Assembly (NCBI RefSeq): GCF_001704415.2
Contig: NC_030826.1
Location: 56,873,362-56,937,361 of the forward strand
Length of the DNA stretch: 64,000 bases
Source of the DNA: Capra hircus
Taxonomy: Eukaryota; Chordata; Mammalia; Artiodactyla; Bovidae
Reading direction: 5' to 3'
The notes below the pieces were generated by a model that was not told where the DNA came from, did not search any database, and worked only from the letters and a program-made list of their open reading frames with translations. A program made the translations under genes and the position numbers. Shown here one piece after another: positions 1 to 11,491 of this stretch. Within the stretch, counting starts at the first letter, position 1. Each line of letters starts with the position of its first letter.

Positions 1-1098
1 TGGGCTGGACCTCCGTTTCACCTGCCTCCCATCTGAGTGCATGTGTCTGTGAAGCCAGGCGGGTTTGGGAGGGAAAAATCTGTTGGAAATTGGAATCCTA
101 ACACGTTCCAGATGATTGGCTGTCTGGGCAGAACAGCATGGCTGCTGCCCAGCACGGGTCAGGGCCTACTGGGTGCACAGGTATTCCGTACTGGATGCTG
201 GCTGCACGTGGATCCACTGCAGAATCAGCACTCAGCGTCTCAGGGGAGAGGCAGCTTTAAGGGCACTGAGTTACTGGGAGCTCCTCCGGTGGCTGCTTGG
301 GGTCAGCCTGGCTCCCCCCAGTGCCTGAGCCCTGCCCCCCGAGGGCTTTCCAGTGATCAATTTCCATGCAGTGGCCCCCAGATTCCATGGGCTACACTCA
401 CTTGGTTCTGAGAGTCTTGGCTTTTCAACACTGCTTTAAGCTCAGCCATTGCTGGTGAAGCCCGTCCCTCTGTCCTGTACCCGGCCCTCTGTCCTGGGCG
501 CCCCCTGCCCGCAGCAACAGCATCTGGGTCTCTTCTATCCGTGGTGACATTTTCCAGGACCAGAGCTGGAGCTGACCAGAGGGCTGCCCTTCTACCTCCC
601 TCCCCTCCCAGGAAACCTTCTCGCCTAGGAACTCAGTTGAGCTCAAAGCTCTCCAGAGTCCCTTCCATTTGCAGCTGTTTGAATTTCATCAGCGCAGAAG
701 ATCCAAAAGTGGGCATATCCAGGAAGAAGCTGCTGGACAGGAGCATCCCTGGGAACGGCTCAGAATCAGGAACGTTTGCTGAATGGACCAGCATTAGCAA
801 CTTGCCAGCCCTCCTCTCCTAGTGCTGAGCAGAATCTTGACTTTTAGAGAAGAAATAGAGCTACTCACTCAAGTGGCAATTCAAAGGCCCTTACAGAGGC
901 CCGAGGTTGTGCTTAGAGCTGGGCAAGGCTCAATTAATTGCTCCAGCCTCCGGGAGCCTTGTCAGTTCAGCAAGGGTCTCGATCCGTCTGTATGTCTCAC
1001 ACCTGAGAGTTGGCAAGAGGAGCCAGAGGGACACAGGGCAGCTGGGAGAGGCTGGGCTTTCTCTTATTGCCCCAGGGCACACGCATCTATCTGGAATA
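1..1098. other. Unique intergenic sequence, no gene recognised
   Basis: Short frames up to 124 codons exist on both strands but show no recognisable domain, and none is bounded by convincing splice signals. Composition is ordinary and slightly GC-rich. No repeat is recognised. Confidence 0.6.
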
Positions 1099-1196
1099 GG
1101 AAATGGCAACCCACGCCAGTATTCTTGCCTGGAAAATTCCAGGGACAGAGGAATCTGGTGGGCTGCAAAGAGTCGGACATGACTGAGCGCTCATCA
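1099..1196 (+). mobile_element. BovA-type SINE fragment
   Basis: The stretch matches the BovB-derived body of ruminant SINEs (ggaaatggcaacccac, then cttgcctggaaaattcc, then agtcggacatgactgagcg). It lacks the tRNA head and part of the middle, and runs into a (CA)n tract that may have grown from its tail. Confidence 0.85.
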
Positions 1197-1206
1197 CATC
1201 CACGCA

Positions 1207-1207
1207 T

Positions 1208-1244
<37 letters not shown>

Positions 1245-1273
1245 GCACACACACACGCACGCGCACACACACA
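1207..1273 (+). repeat. (CA)n microsatellite with CG interruptions
   Basis: About 67 bp of CA dinucleotides is interrupted by CG steps in its second half. It directly follows a SINE 3' end, a common place for CA tracts in ruminants. Confidence 0.95.
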
Positions 1274-1424
1274 GGTACGCATTTCCGTACAATAGCATAG
1301 GGCCCAAGGGCATGGCCATCCTTGTTTGCTTGGGACGCCTTGCCTTTATATCTTTCATTCATTGGTGACTATGTGTCTTGGTGTGTGGTTCTGGTGTAAT
1401 TATTAATAGTGGTCCCTCCCAGTT

Positions 1425-1633
1425 TGGATTCCCTGGTGGCTCAGATGATTAAAAGTCTGTCTGCAATGCGGGAGACCTGAGTTCAATCCCTAGGTTGGGA
1501 AGATCCCCTGGAGAAGGAAACGGCAACCCACGCCATTATTCTTGCCTGGAAAATCCCATGGACGGAGGAGCCTGGTGGGCTGCAGTCCACGCGGTCACAA
1601 AGAATCAGACATGACTAAGCGACTCCACTTTCA
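1425..1633 (+). mobile_element. Bov-tA SINE, complete
   Basis: A tRNA-derived head (ccctggtggctcag, then ttcaatccctaggttggg) is joined to the BovA body ending agtcggacatgac-like. The 9-bp direct repeat CTCCCAGTT at 1,416-1,424 and 1,634-1,642 looks like its target-site duplication. Confidence 0.9.
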
Positions 1634-1858
1634 CTCCCAGTTCAGATGACAACTTACAGGGTCACCCTCCAAAGTGGAGCTCAGGAGAGAAACAGAAGTA
1701 GGAGGAGCAGCTTGGAGAGAAGCTACTGAGAACCGAGACATGGGTCTCATCTGCTTCGCTCTCTTTCCAGAACTTATAAACTGGATGGGGAGCCCAGGAC
1801 CCCCTGGGGAGGGGCTGGCAAAATTTGCTTCTAGACCCTCCCAACTCACACAAGGATG

Positions 1859-2138
1859 GGGACATCCCTGCTGGCCCAGTGGTTAAAGAACCCGCCTGCC
1901 AGTACAGGGAACAGGGGTTCAATCTCTTGCCTGGGAAGACTCCATGTGCCAAGCTGCAGGGCAACTAAGGCCGCGTGCCACAACCACTGAAGTCCGTGCC
2001 CTAGCGCCCAGGGTCCGCAGGAAGAGAAGCCACCGCAGTGAGAAGCCGCTCACCGCAAAGAAGAGTAGCCCCCGCTCCCCACAACTAGCGAAGGCCCGCG
2101 TGCGGCCACAAGACCCAGCGGAGCCAAAAATAAAAGAC
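1859..2138 (+). mobile_element. CHR/ART2-type tRNA-derived SINE, long form
   Basis: It starts with the tRNA-like ccctgctggcccagtggttaaag head. It continues with the typical long body (gcaactaaggccgcgtgcca ... gaagagaagccaccgcagtg) and ends agccaaaaataaaaga. A run of open codons across it is a property of the SINE. Confidence 0.85.
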
Positions 2139-3570
2139 TGAGAATGGCCCTCGCGTCAGATTTGAGGTGGATCATGTGATACTCTGATCTGAAGCCTCAT
2201 GGTGTGGTACAAACCCTTACCTTTTAAGCAAGGTGAGCAATAGATTCTGTTTTTATGATCATTAAGCATTTCTTATCAAAGTATCTGCCTACCTGTTATA
2301 AGTTCACCTGAGTCAGTGAATGGTTTGTTTTTTTTTTTCAAGGGTAAGGATTTACTGATTTATTTTTGTTTCTTTGTGGCTGCACAGTTTATTCTGCTGA
2401 ATGAGTTTTAAACTGACACGGAAAATGAGTTTCACCTTCAGCGCCAGCTCTGGGCCTTAGTGTTAGTCCCAGCCCGGGTTGTAATGTTAAGAATTCTGAG
2501 GTTACATCCCAGGTGAAGGTCGGAATACCACAAGCTACACCCACTCGGGGCACGGGAGATGGAGTGGCGACAGCCCCTCTGCCATCAGCCGCTCCTGTCT
2601 CAGAGACTGTCAGGAGTCTCGGGGGCTCTTTCTGTACAGACACTGAATGATACTGGAGATTCTTTGAAAGGCCTAGAGGCAGGCCTTCCTCCCCTGTTCT
2701 GTCTCCAACCGCAGTAAAGTCTTACTGCAAACAGACCGCGATGTCAGCTGCCTCTCCTGGGGAAGAAAACCGGACAAGTCAGGGACCAAGAGACCACTGC
2801 GTTAGGCAAGACGCTTTCTCAGATCAGCGTCAGGCCTTGGAGAAACTCCCTCCCTGAGCCCATCTCCAAGCCTGGCAGCGATGCATCCTGGGCCTTGACA
2901 TCTTGCGCATCCCGGTCTCCTTTTGGTCCCTCCAGACCTCAGCCCACCGCCCCTAAGGCAGGTCCCCAGGGAGCCTGGAGGGGGCGGGGCTTCCCTCTCA
3001 GGGACTCTTACAGGCGGCCCACTCCTTAAAGGAACCGCACCCCTTAGACAGAGGCAGCCATGCCGATGCTTTCTCGGCTCTGCACACAGAGGTTGCTGCC
3101 CTTGTGACAGGTGTTCTCAGAGGTCTGTTCGGTCCCTTGTGTCACAGCCACCCACCCAAGACAGGATGTTGTGTGTTTAGGGGGGAATCTAAGGAAGTAT
3201 ATTTGCCAACAGGCCCATCTGCTCAAACAAGAACCAGGCTCCCCTCCATGCCTTTCAAGGCCGGAGGCCCAAGGGATCAAAAGCAGATTCTAAATGGTTT
3301 CTTATGCAACCTTTCAACCAGCTGCACATGAGTCTCAGATGGGTTTGCAATATTGTCAGCCCTCTTTTGGATCACAGGGGTCCTGTCACTTGGTCTGGAA
3401 TGGGGTGGCCCTCCGTGTTGGTGTGAGACAGAGTATTTCCTGCTGTCTCAGTAAACAAGCATGTCACCGCCCTCCACATGTGAATTTCTGAGCCCAGGAA
3501 GAGCAACGCCTGCTTCCTGGCAGCCACCAAGCCGCTGCCATCCCCACCGGTGGGCAAGGAACTCAGGATG
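2139..3570. other. Unique intergenic sequence, no gene recognised
   Basis: This contains a T11 tract near 2,329-2,340 and otherwise mixed sequence. Frames on both strands are at most 85 codons with no recognisable product. Confidence 0.55.
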
Positions 3571-3912
3571 TGAAAAATCAAATCTCAGGATGCTGACCCC
3601 CGAGAGCTGAGATGCAGATGAAAGGAGGGGCTTCAGTGAGCCCAGACTCGCGTTTTCCCATAGAAAAGCACTGAATTCCTTGAGATATCTGGTCTCCCTG
3701 AATTAACAATAATCTTCTGATGTTCAGACTCCCTGCCCCTTGTTGCAAACTTCTGTATAAGCCGACTCCTCCCCTCACCACCGCCTCCTCCGAACAGTTC
3801 ACTCAGGGTCACTTGAGATGCTGCCTTCCGGGCTCGAAGTCCTAAAAATTTGCATCAAATAAAACATAACCCTCAACTTCTAGGTTGTGAGTACTTTTTG
3901 AAAGTCAACATT
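3571..3912 (+). mobile_element. Solo LTR of a ruminant endogenous retrovirus
   Basis: The segment has LTR layout in order: a TG start, a TATAAG box at 3,756-3,761, a C-rich GCCGACTCCTCCCC leader, an R-like region, the polyadenylation signal AATAAA at 3,858-3,863, a T-rich tract and an end in CA. It resembles bovine ERV LTRs as I remember them. No retroviral coding sequence flanks it, so it is a solo LTR left by recombination. I could not find a clear target duplication, so the 5' edge is approximate. Confidence 0.65.
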
Positions 3913-4167
3913 GGCCATCCCTGATAAACTCCATAAAGGATGTGGAGACGGGCTATGAGGATGGAAGTAAATTATAAATGCTTGCAAAACTCATTCGTAA
4001 GGGAAGATGAGAACAGGGTGGGCCTTGAGGGTGTAGGAGAGGGTCACTGAGGCTCAGTTCTCCTATTTGTAAAATAAAAAGATTGATTCTGGAATCACAC
4101 CATGGTCCGTGTCAACATTACCCAGGACTCAACCCCATCGCTGAATTATGAGGCTACGGGGTGCTGG

Positions 4168-4357
4168 GGGCTTCCTGGTAGCTCAGTCAGTAAAGAGACC
4201 AGGGTTCGATCCCTGAGTCAGGAAGATCCCCTGGAGAAGGAAATGGCAAACCGCTCCAGCATCCTTGCCTAGAAAAATCCCACGGACAGAGGGGCCTGGT
4301 GGGCTACAGTCCATGGGGTGGCAAAGAGTCAGGCATGACTGAGTGACTAACACGTTC
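4168..4357 (+). mobile_element. Bov-tA SINE
   Basis: The tRNA head (gggcttcctggtagctcagtc) has lost part of its B-loop region, so the element is about 15 bp short. The body ends gagtcaggcatgactgagtg. Confidence 0.9.
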
Positions 4358-4475
4358 ACTGTCTTTCTTGGTTTCTGGACGTCAGAAGTCCCACTTCACT
4401 AGAGGCAGCAGCCAAAGAAGGAGCCCTTTCCATCTGGCTGATAGGAAACCCATCACTTTTTCTTAATACCATGTT

Positions 4476-4691
4476 GTGTGTGCTAAGTCACTTCCATCGT
4501 GTCTGACGCTTTGTGACCCCATGGACTGTAGCCCTCCAGGCTCCTCGGTCCATGGGATTCTCCAGGCAAGAATCCTGGAGTGGGTTGCCAGGCCCTCCTC
4601 CAGGGACTCTTCCCGACCCAGGGATCGAACCCACGTCCCTCCTGTCTCCAGCACTGGCAGGCGGGTTCTGTACCACTAGCGCCCAGGGGCA
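4476..4691 (-). mobile_element. Bov-tA SINE
   Basis: This is a reverse-complement copy: BovA body (tgctaagtcacttccatcgt ... gactgtagccctccaggctc) followed by the reversed tRNA part (gggatcgaacccacgtccc ... gtaccactagcgcccagggg). Confidence 0.9.
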
Positions 4692-7215
4692 AGGCGACTG
4701 GGGACTTCTACATTCCCTCCCCTTCGCCGCTGTCAAAGGCTAATTTGGAGGTGGGAGTTCATTCCCCCACTTCTGGCAAAGCAAGCTTTCAGAACGTCGG
4801 GAAAAGCCCGTGAGCAAACGAGATGGCCCTCTTGGGGAACAGACGGTAACGGGGGACCCCGGAAGCAGTGAGGCCAAGGGGTCCGCTGGGCACCTGCCGC
4901 CTCACTTCGCCTTCTCCCGTGGGCATCTGTCTGTTTCCCAGAGACACTGGGGACCGAAGATTTGCTTCAGTCCTCTTGTTCCACCCTGGAGCCTCTGCAC
5001 CCCCTTCTTCCTGTCGCCACCTGGACCACAGAGCCCATAACATGCCGCTAGAAACACCGTGAATGTCCTTAAATCCAGGGCCCAGAGGCGAGAGCCCCTG
5101 GGGCTGGAGACAGTTAGGAGGGATTACAAAAGGGCTGCTGTCTCCTTCGCTTTCTGGAGGCAGATGTTTCAGTCAGCGGGCTGATGAGTCCAGATGCGTT
5201 TGCTCAGGAAGCAGAGCCAGGGTCCCCCGGGATGGGGGATGAAAGAGCAGAGACCCAGCAGCTGGTCCACACCAGAGGCTGGTGCAGCCGTGCTGGGGGC
5301 CCGGGGCTTTCTGTGGAGGGGGAGCCCGAGCTGCACGGTGAGGCAATAAGCCAGCAGTGCCCACAGGTGCCCGGACCCTGCCATAGGGTCCGGGCAGCAG
5401 GACCGGAAGGTCACCTCGGGCTCTGGGCTGGAGCCCACTGCCCTGGGGTTCACAGCAGATGGAGGTGTTGGGAGAGGGGGGAACATGCATGAGAGCAGCT
5501 TTGTGATTCAGCGTGCGTGTGCGCTCACTCGGTTGTATCCAACTCCGTGCGGCCCTATGGACTGTAACCTGCCAGGCTCCTCTGCCCATGGCCTTCTCCA
5601 GAGCATTCTACAAATGATGCCTCAACCAGGGAAGGCAGGCAGACTCAGGGGGTTGGCCAAAAAGGCAAAGTGACACATCAGAGCCCTGGGTCAGGGGGCT
5701 GGCACGTGGGGAGCCCCTGGGACAGAGCTGTGGATTAGAAGTGACATTTCCCCAAAGGTTCTCCTCCAGCTTCCTCCACCTCAGTGAACAGCAACGTTGC
5801 CCCACCCTGCCCTCAGTACCTAAGACAGGAACAGGGAATCAGCCCGCACACCCCTCGTTCCCCCACCCCTCATCCTGATGCCCGCTTTCAGGTGCCTCCG
5901 TGACAACGTCCTCTGTTGACACCACGGCCCGTGCTGCCATCAACATCGGCCCTGCTCGGTATCGTCAAACGATGAATGAATGGATGAGTGAAGAAGGAAA
6001 GCAGGTGGTGGGTCCCAGACCAGCCTCCTAGAACCAGCTGGGCACCCACTACCCGCCAAAGCCGGGTAGGATGGGATGATGCAGGGGAAAGACGCACCCC
6101 TGGCCAGATCACAGGAGAGGCAGGCGCCCACATCCAGGATGTAAGTGGGTACTTCAGATAGCCTTGTCAGAACACAGACATGACCAAGGACAGCTTCCCA
6201 GAACCAAGAGCGTCTTGGAACCCCCACAGGCGACAGGCACGCCAGAGCCATCCGGAAGGGCTTCCCGAGCCCTGGCTGGTCCAATGCAGGCAGAGCCCTA
6301 ACTCTGCTCAATTGCGATCTGTGTTTATGAGCCTAAAATCAAATGGAAACTGAAAGTTTCTCATGAGAATCATCTGTCAAAATTGTGCAGTGTCCAGACC
6401 CCGAGCCGGGAGACTGGGTTATAAATACCGAGGTTTCTCCAGCTCTGCTCTCTCTCCAGGGACTCGTGGGTCATTTTTCAACCCAGCATTAATCCGAGAA
6501 ACTCGATCTTCCATCAAACATTGTGTCTAACAGGCTGGGTATTTGGGATACTGATTGTCCCCGGTGGATCAGAGGTAAGAGCGATCACAGGCGATGAATC
6601 CAAGGGCCAGGCTCACCTCGCCCAGGCACACAAGCTCGCGCGGCCACCCGCGTCCTGAACCTGACTGGGTGGCTGCATTGCTCTGAAACGTACATCCTCA
6701 GACAGCCACCAAAAGCACCTCTCCCAGAACCATCTTTTTAAAATGGCCTTCCTAATGACAATGCAGAAAACGTGGAAAGCCAAAAAGCATGAGGAAAAGA
6801 AAAATGGCCTGCAAATCCATCACCTGGAGGGAAACATTTTTGGTTCACAGGTTTCTCAGACTTCTTTCTCTCTCCCCTGCCTCAACATTTTTCTTTATTG
6901 GGATACATTGTACATATTGCTTTCCGGCTGGTTCTCCCCGCCCAGCCCACTAATGGTCACATAGTGACCTTCTGCCCCATCATTATGCTTCCACCGACAT
7001 AGCTTTTAATCACCACATTAATTTTTTCGGTCAGTCTCTTATTGAACACTAGTTTGCCTCCAATCTGCCGACAGTATAAAAGAGGCTCTGAAGAACATAT
7101 TGGACATAGATCTTTGAGCAAATCACATTATTTCCTTAAGATAAATCTGTAAGAGTACAATTTTGCTGAGTCAAACATGTGCATTCTTTTTAAGGCTTTT
7201 GATACATTTTCTCTT
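4692..7215. other. Mostly unique intergenic sequence with one SINE fragment
   Basis: Apart from the BovA fragment at 5,518-5,605, no repeat or gene is recognised. Overlapping open frames at 5,169-5,589 are on opposite strands of GC-rich DNA and resemble no family. From 6,740 the DNA turns AT-rich and may contain old L1 remnants. Confidence 0.5.
5518..5605 (-). mobile_element. BovA SINE fragment
   Basis: An 88-bp piece of the reversed BovA body (cactcggttgtatccaactc ... ctgccaggctcctctgccca) ends abruptly within the lead-in to the missing half. Confidence 0.8.
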
Positions 7216-7216
7216 G

Positions 7217-7423
7217 GGCTTCCCGGATTGCTCAGGGGTAAAGAATCTGCCTGCCAATGCAGGAGACACAGGTTCAATCCCTGGGTCAGGAAGATCCCCT
7301 GGAGAAGGAAACGGCAACCGGCTCCAGTATTCTTGCCTGAGAAATCCCATCGATGGAGGAGGCTGGTGGGCTACAGTCCATGGGGTCTCAAAGAGTCAGA
7401 CAGGACTGAGCGACTAAACAACA
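7217..7423 (+). mobile_element. Bov-tA SINE, complete
   Basis: A full tRNA head (ggcttcccggattgctcagg, ggttcaatccctgggtcagg) and a full BovA body end in a short tail (gagcgactaaacaacac). Confidence 0.92.
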
Positions 7424-8207
7424 CCATTCTCTGATTGTGCTGTGCCTTTAGGACTCACCAAATAATTTTGGAATAACCTGGATCAGTATCGACCCTGGGA
7501 TAACAGCGGAGAAGGGGAAGTGAGTTACTGTCCGTCACAGACGTGGGGGAATGATTCATCTCTCTGCTTACACCGGCTGTTTCCAGAACCATCGTTTATC
7601 TCCTTTGGCCACAGCAGAGCTGAGACATGGTGATAGTAGAGAGAGTGATTTCTCTTAGAAAATTAACTGAGCCTCCAAACTCCTTCTGACTTGTTGGAGC
7701 TTTAGAATTTATTTGAAACGTAACATCAGACCCACCCTTTTGCTCTCTAAAACTGTGACCTGAACAGGATTCCTTAACTGGATGATCTAGGGAGGGCTGG
7801 TCTGGGCAAGTGTAAAGGGGAGGATGAACTGGCTTGGTTGGGGGAAGAACCCCATAGAAGGGTTAAGAAGAACAGTTAGATGGGCAAGGGTCTGGAATTC
7901 CCTGGGGACCGTGGAAGCCTCTTTTGTGTTGCTCAGCTATGTGTAAACTTGTGTACACATGCTGGTGACTGGAAGCTTAGGTCCTGCATGGGTGGCCCAT
8001 TTAAATGCACTGAACGAGTCAAGGTTGGGAGCAGGCAAAGCAAGGCTGGTGACCTCACTATGCCCTTCACTATTTCATATCCGTCCACCCAGTCCTTGTC
8101 CAGAACTTTCCCTGGAGAGCTACACCTCTGGGCAGCCAGGAATAGGAACAACCTTCCAGAAAATCCTTAACAGGAACAACACTGTCTTTGGGGTCCTCCT
8201 ACCTCCC
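7424..8207. other. Unique intergenic sequence, no gene recognised
   Basis: No repeat family is recognised. The frames overlapping 7,880-8,170 are short, on both strands, and run into the adjoining BovB fragment. Confidence 0.5.
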
Positions 8208-8541
8208 TTTGTTGTTATTCGGTGGCTCCATCGTGTCCAACTCCACGACCCCATGGACGGCAGCACGCCAGGCTTCCCTGTCCTTCACTGTCTCCCAGAG
8301 TTTACTCATGTCTTGAGTCAGTGATGCCATCCAACCATCTCATCCTCTGTCGCTCCCCTCTCCTCCTGCCCTCAATCTTTCCCAGAATCAGGGTCTTTTC
8401 CAGTGAGTCAGCTGTTCGCATCACGTGGCCAAAGGATTGGAGCTTCAGTTTCAGCATCTGTCCTTCCTATGAATATTCAGGATTGAGTGACTGGTTTGGT
8501 CAACTTGCAGTCCAAGAGACTCTCGAGTCTTCTCCAGCGGA
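8208..8541 (-). mobile_element. BovB (RTE) LINE 3' end
   Basis: The reversed BovB 3' sequence is clear: ttgttattcggtggctccat, gccatccaaccatctcatcc, gaatattcaggattgag and gcagtccaagagactctcg. On the minus strand these encode the degenerate C-terminus of the BovB reverse transcriptase ORF. It is 5'-truncated and has no intact reading frame. Confidence 0.9.
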
Positions 8542-8679
8542 CTTTCTTCCCTCCTTTCTTCCCCAGCCTCCAGCCAAACCACCAGCTACTGCCTCCAATG
8601 GGCAGCTGGCAAAGCTAAAAGCACACAGACTCACACCAGAGAGACCCGCGCCTGCAACCCCAGCTTCACTGTGCAGTCT

Positions 8680-8850
8680 CAGTCCAGTTATTATACCCTT
8701 CTGATCCTCAGTTTCTTCATCTCCACAAGGAGGGGTGGGGGAAATGCTCCCCTCAATTCTTAAGGCTGTCTCAGGTTGAAACAAAACACCTAATAAGTGT
8801 GGAAATGTCTGCTGCGCTCCTTGGCACATAACAGATGTTCACGGAACATT
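8680..8850 (+). mobile_element. MIR SINE (old, diverged)
   Basis: The MIR core words appear in sense order: gatcctcagtttcttcatct, then a decayed middle, then cttggcacataacagatgtt near the 3' end. Confidence 0.6.
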
Positions 8851-9194
8851 AAAAAACACTTTTTAAAAAATCTCCAAATCCGGGGCTTCCATTCCCAGGA
8901 AGGCTCTGAACCCTGTACTGTGGCTCCAGCTCCGGCCTGTCGACTCGCATCGCCTTAGAAACGGTCAGATCCGCTAAAAGGTGATAAAGGCTCATGATCC
9001 TTCTAAGAATCCATTTTAAGTAAATAATCACAGATTTGCTACAAAATTGTTCTTGACAACATTGTTTGTTGAAAACCAGACACAATATAAATATTAAGAT
9101 ACAGCAGACCAAATAAAATATAAAACATCCATGTTGTAAAATACGATTTGATATAAATTTTGTTCAGTCTTTGAAGGTAAAAATGGTAATCCCA

Positions 9195-9985
9195 TTTTGG
9201 GTACCAATTTTTATTTCCCAAATCATTTAATGAATTGCTGGGCATTCTCCCTTCGTTTCTTGGTTCACTGCGTCTCTTCTCACAGGCGCTGCTTGCCTAT
9301 GTCCTCTGTACCTCTTTGCGTTTGCCATTTTAATTTTTTCCTTATGGATTGCCCCAGCTCTCCATACATTAATAAATTGGTTTCTTGTCCTTTGACTTGT
9401 ACTGCAAGTGTTTTTTCCCTCTGTGTCCCTTGTGTTTTGACCTCAATATGCTCCTTGTTTTCTTTGCCTCACCCTGAAGTTTAGTTTCTCTGTGCTGCTG
9501 CTGCTGCTAAGTCGCTTCAGTCGTGTCCGACTCTGTGCAACCCCACAGACGGCAGCCCACCAGGCTCCCCCGTCCCTGGGATTCTCCAGGCAAGAACACT
9601 GGAGTGGGGTTGCCATTGCCTTCTCCCATGCATGAAAGTGAAAAGTGAAAGGGAAGTCGCTCAGTCGTGTCCGACTCTTTGCGACCCCATGGACTGCAGC
9701 CCACCAGGCTCCTCCGTCCATTCATCAATCTTGTCCTAAATGACTTCGGAGCTCATGTCTTGTTTTGAAAACTAGTTTCTAACACTAAAGTTATAAATCT
9801 ATTTACCCAAATTTCATCCATAACTTTCATTGTTTTTTTTTTTTTTCTGTAACATTGAAATCTTTGCTCCATCTGGAATATATTTTGGTGTAAAGAATTA
9901 GGTGAGAATCCAGCTTTACTTTTCCCCCCAAAGGTTAGCTTGTTATCCCAATACCATTTATAGGATAATCCTCCTTACAGACAAA
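9195..9985 (-). mobile_element. Old L1 LINE fragment, split by a Bov-A2 SINE
   Basis: T-rich antisense L1 ORF2/3' sequence, such as cttgtactgcaagtgttttttc and later tccagctttacttttccccc ... cccaataccatttatagg. It has no open frame. The Bov-A2 element at 9,493-9,722 divides it. Confidence 0.65.
9493..9722 (-). mobile_element. Bov-A2 SINE (dimeric BovA)
   Basis: It begins with the (CTG)n reverse of the usual CAG tail. Two BovA monomers follow, joined by the diagnostic linker catgaaagtgaaaagtgaaa. The second monomer stops at tccgtccatt, so the copy is truncated. Confidence 0.95.
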
Positions 9986-10359
9986 TACTTTAAATAAATC
10001 CTCTTTCGAGGGGGTCACAGAAGCCTTTGAGAATCTGACGAGTGCTATGAACCTTCTCCCGAGGAAAAGAAAATGTACATAAATATGCACTAAATTTCAC
10101 AAACAATTTCTACAGAGCCCATGGACCTTTCAAAGCATATTCACTGACTCCCCAGGCATCTGCAATGGCTTAAAATCCCTTACTTCAAATGAAAGAAGCA
10201 GTGCTTACATGGTGAAGGCCCCTCAGCTGATCCTCAGGGCTGGAGGACAACCCAGGATGCCACCAGTCTCTGTCTTTGGAATTCATAACATTTCACATTC
10301 TTTTCTTCCAGCTTAGAGCATCCATCAGACGCCATAAACACCTCCCTCCTGAACGCAAG
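9986..10359. other. AT-rich intergenic sequence, no gene recognised
   Basis: The sequence may contain more decayed LINE material leading into BovB. No gene or regulatory structure is recognised. Confidence 0.45.
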
Positions 10360-10676
10360 ACTTCAAAGACATCAAACCAGTCAATCTTAAAGGAAATCAA
10401 CCCTGAATATTCATTGGAATGTCTCTTGCTAAAGCACCAATACTTTGGCCACCTGATGTGAAGAACTGACTCATTGGAAAAGACCCTGATGCTGGGAAAG
10501 ATCAAGGGCAGAAGGAGAAGGGGGCAGCAGAGGATGAGATGGTTGGATGGCACCACCAACTCAATGGACATGAATTTGAGCAAATTCCAGGAGATAGTGG
10601 AGGACAGAGGAGCCTGGCGTGCTGCAGTTCATGGGGTCACAAAGCGTCGGACACGACTTAGCAACTGAACAACAAC
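10360..10676 (+). mobile_element. BovB (RTE) LINE 3' end
   Basis: Clear sense BovB 3' sequence (gaatattcattggaatgtct, ccaatactttggccacctga, agaccctgatgctgggaaag, caatggacatgaatttgagc) ends in actgaacaacaac. The 64-codon open run at 10,474-10,668 is the decayed C-terminus of its reverse-transcriptase ORF. Confidence 0.93.
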
Positions 10677-11272
10677 CTGAACCCAAGGGCGGGGACATGT
10701 AACAGGCTTCACGTGGCTCAGTTTCCCTTGATTTGACTTTAAAGTCTCAACCCATGTCAGACTCTCTTTTTTTTTTTACCCCAAATCTGTTTTCCCCTCC
10801 CAGAGCCTGCTCTGTGGGGTCACATTTTGTCTTTGCTCACAGACTCACCCTAAATTCTCTCCCACCCTCACTAGCAAGCCCATGCCATTCCTCTGTTGGC
10901 CAGAAGGGGTCGCTGCTTCTGTGTCCCCCAACCATCCTGGGCAACTGGACTTCCGTCCATCCCACCTCCATCCAGGCAGCAGGGCACCTGCCCTTCCACA
11001 CTCTACAGGCTGCCGCGTCACCTCCAGAGAGACTCAGCTCTGAACTTCCTCCAGCAAGGATGCCGAGGGGCTCCCTGCCAACAGTGTTCTCATCTTCCCA
11101 AGTCATTGCCCTCTGCGAGGTCGTGGCCATTGTCTGCAAATGGAGTTTGGCCATACTCGCGGCTATTAAAAAGCCCGTTTAAATAATATTATGTGATCAT
11201 CTTTCATGCCATCACAATTACCACTTAAAACAGGCAGAGGAAATGAGCCTAGCTTGTCCTCTCTCCAACACC
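10677..11272. other. Unique intergenic sequence with overlapping non-genic frames
   Basis: Frames of 96-149 codons overlap on both strands at 10,733-11,186. None has a recognisable domain, and opposite-strand overlap of this kind is expected by chance in GC-balanced DNA. I see no splice-bounded exon. Confidence 0.45.
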
Positions 11273-11285
11273 TTCTTCATTCTAA

Positions 11286-11478
11286 AGTGTTCGTCACTCA
11301 GTCGTGTCTAACTCTTTGTGACCCCGTGGACTGCAGCCTGCCAGGCTCCTCTGTCCCTGGGATTCTCCAGACAAGAATACTGGTGAAGGTTCCCCTTCTT
11401 CAGGGGATCTTCCCCACCCAGGGGTAGATCCCGGGTCCCCTGCATTGCAGGCAGATTCTTTACCATCTGAGCCATCAG
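11286..11478 (-). mobile_element. Bov-tA SINE with target-site duplication
   Basis: The reversed body and tRNA head are complete (gtcgtgtctaactctttgtg ... gcaggcagattctttaccat). The exact 13-bp repeat TTCTTCATTCTAA flanks it at 11,273-11,285 and 11,479-11,491. Confidence 0.95.
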
Positions 11479-11491
11479 TTCTTCATTCTAA

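Noticed and set aside
1425..1500. tRNA-like A and B boxes in this and the other Bov-tA and CHR elements
   Set aside because: These are SINE heads derived from tRNA. They have no intact cloverleaf and no discriminator context, so they are not tRNA genes.
9493..9722. Regularly repeated similar units (two BovA monomers and many copies window-wide), briefly considered as an array
   Set aside because: The units are dispersed SINEs in both orientations with unrelated flanks and target duplications. They are not a CRISPR or tandem array.
10474..10668. Protein-like frame resembling a reverse-transcriptase tail
   Set aside because: It is the decayed C-terminus of a 5'-truncated BovB element, so it is annotated as a mobile element and not a gene.
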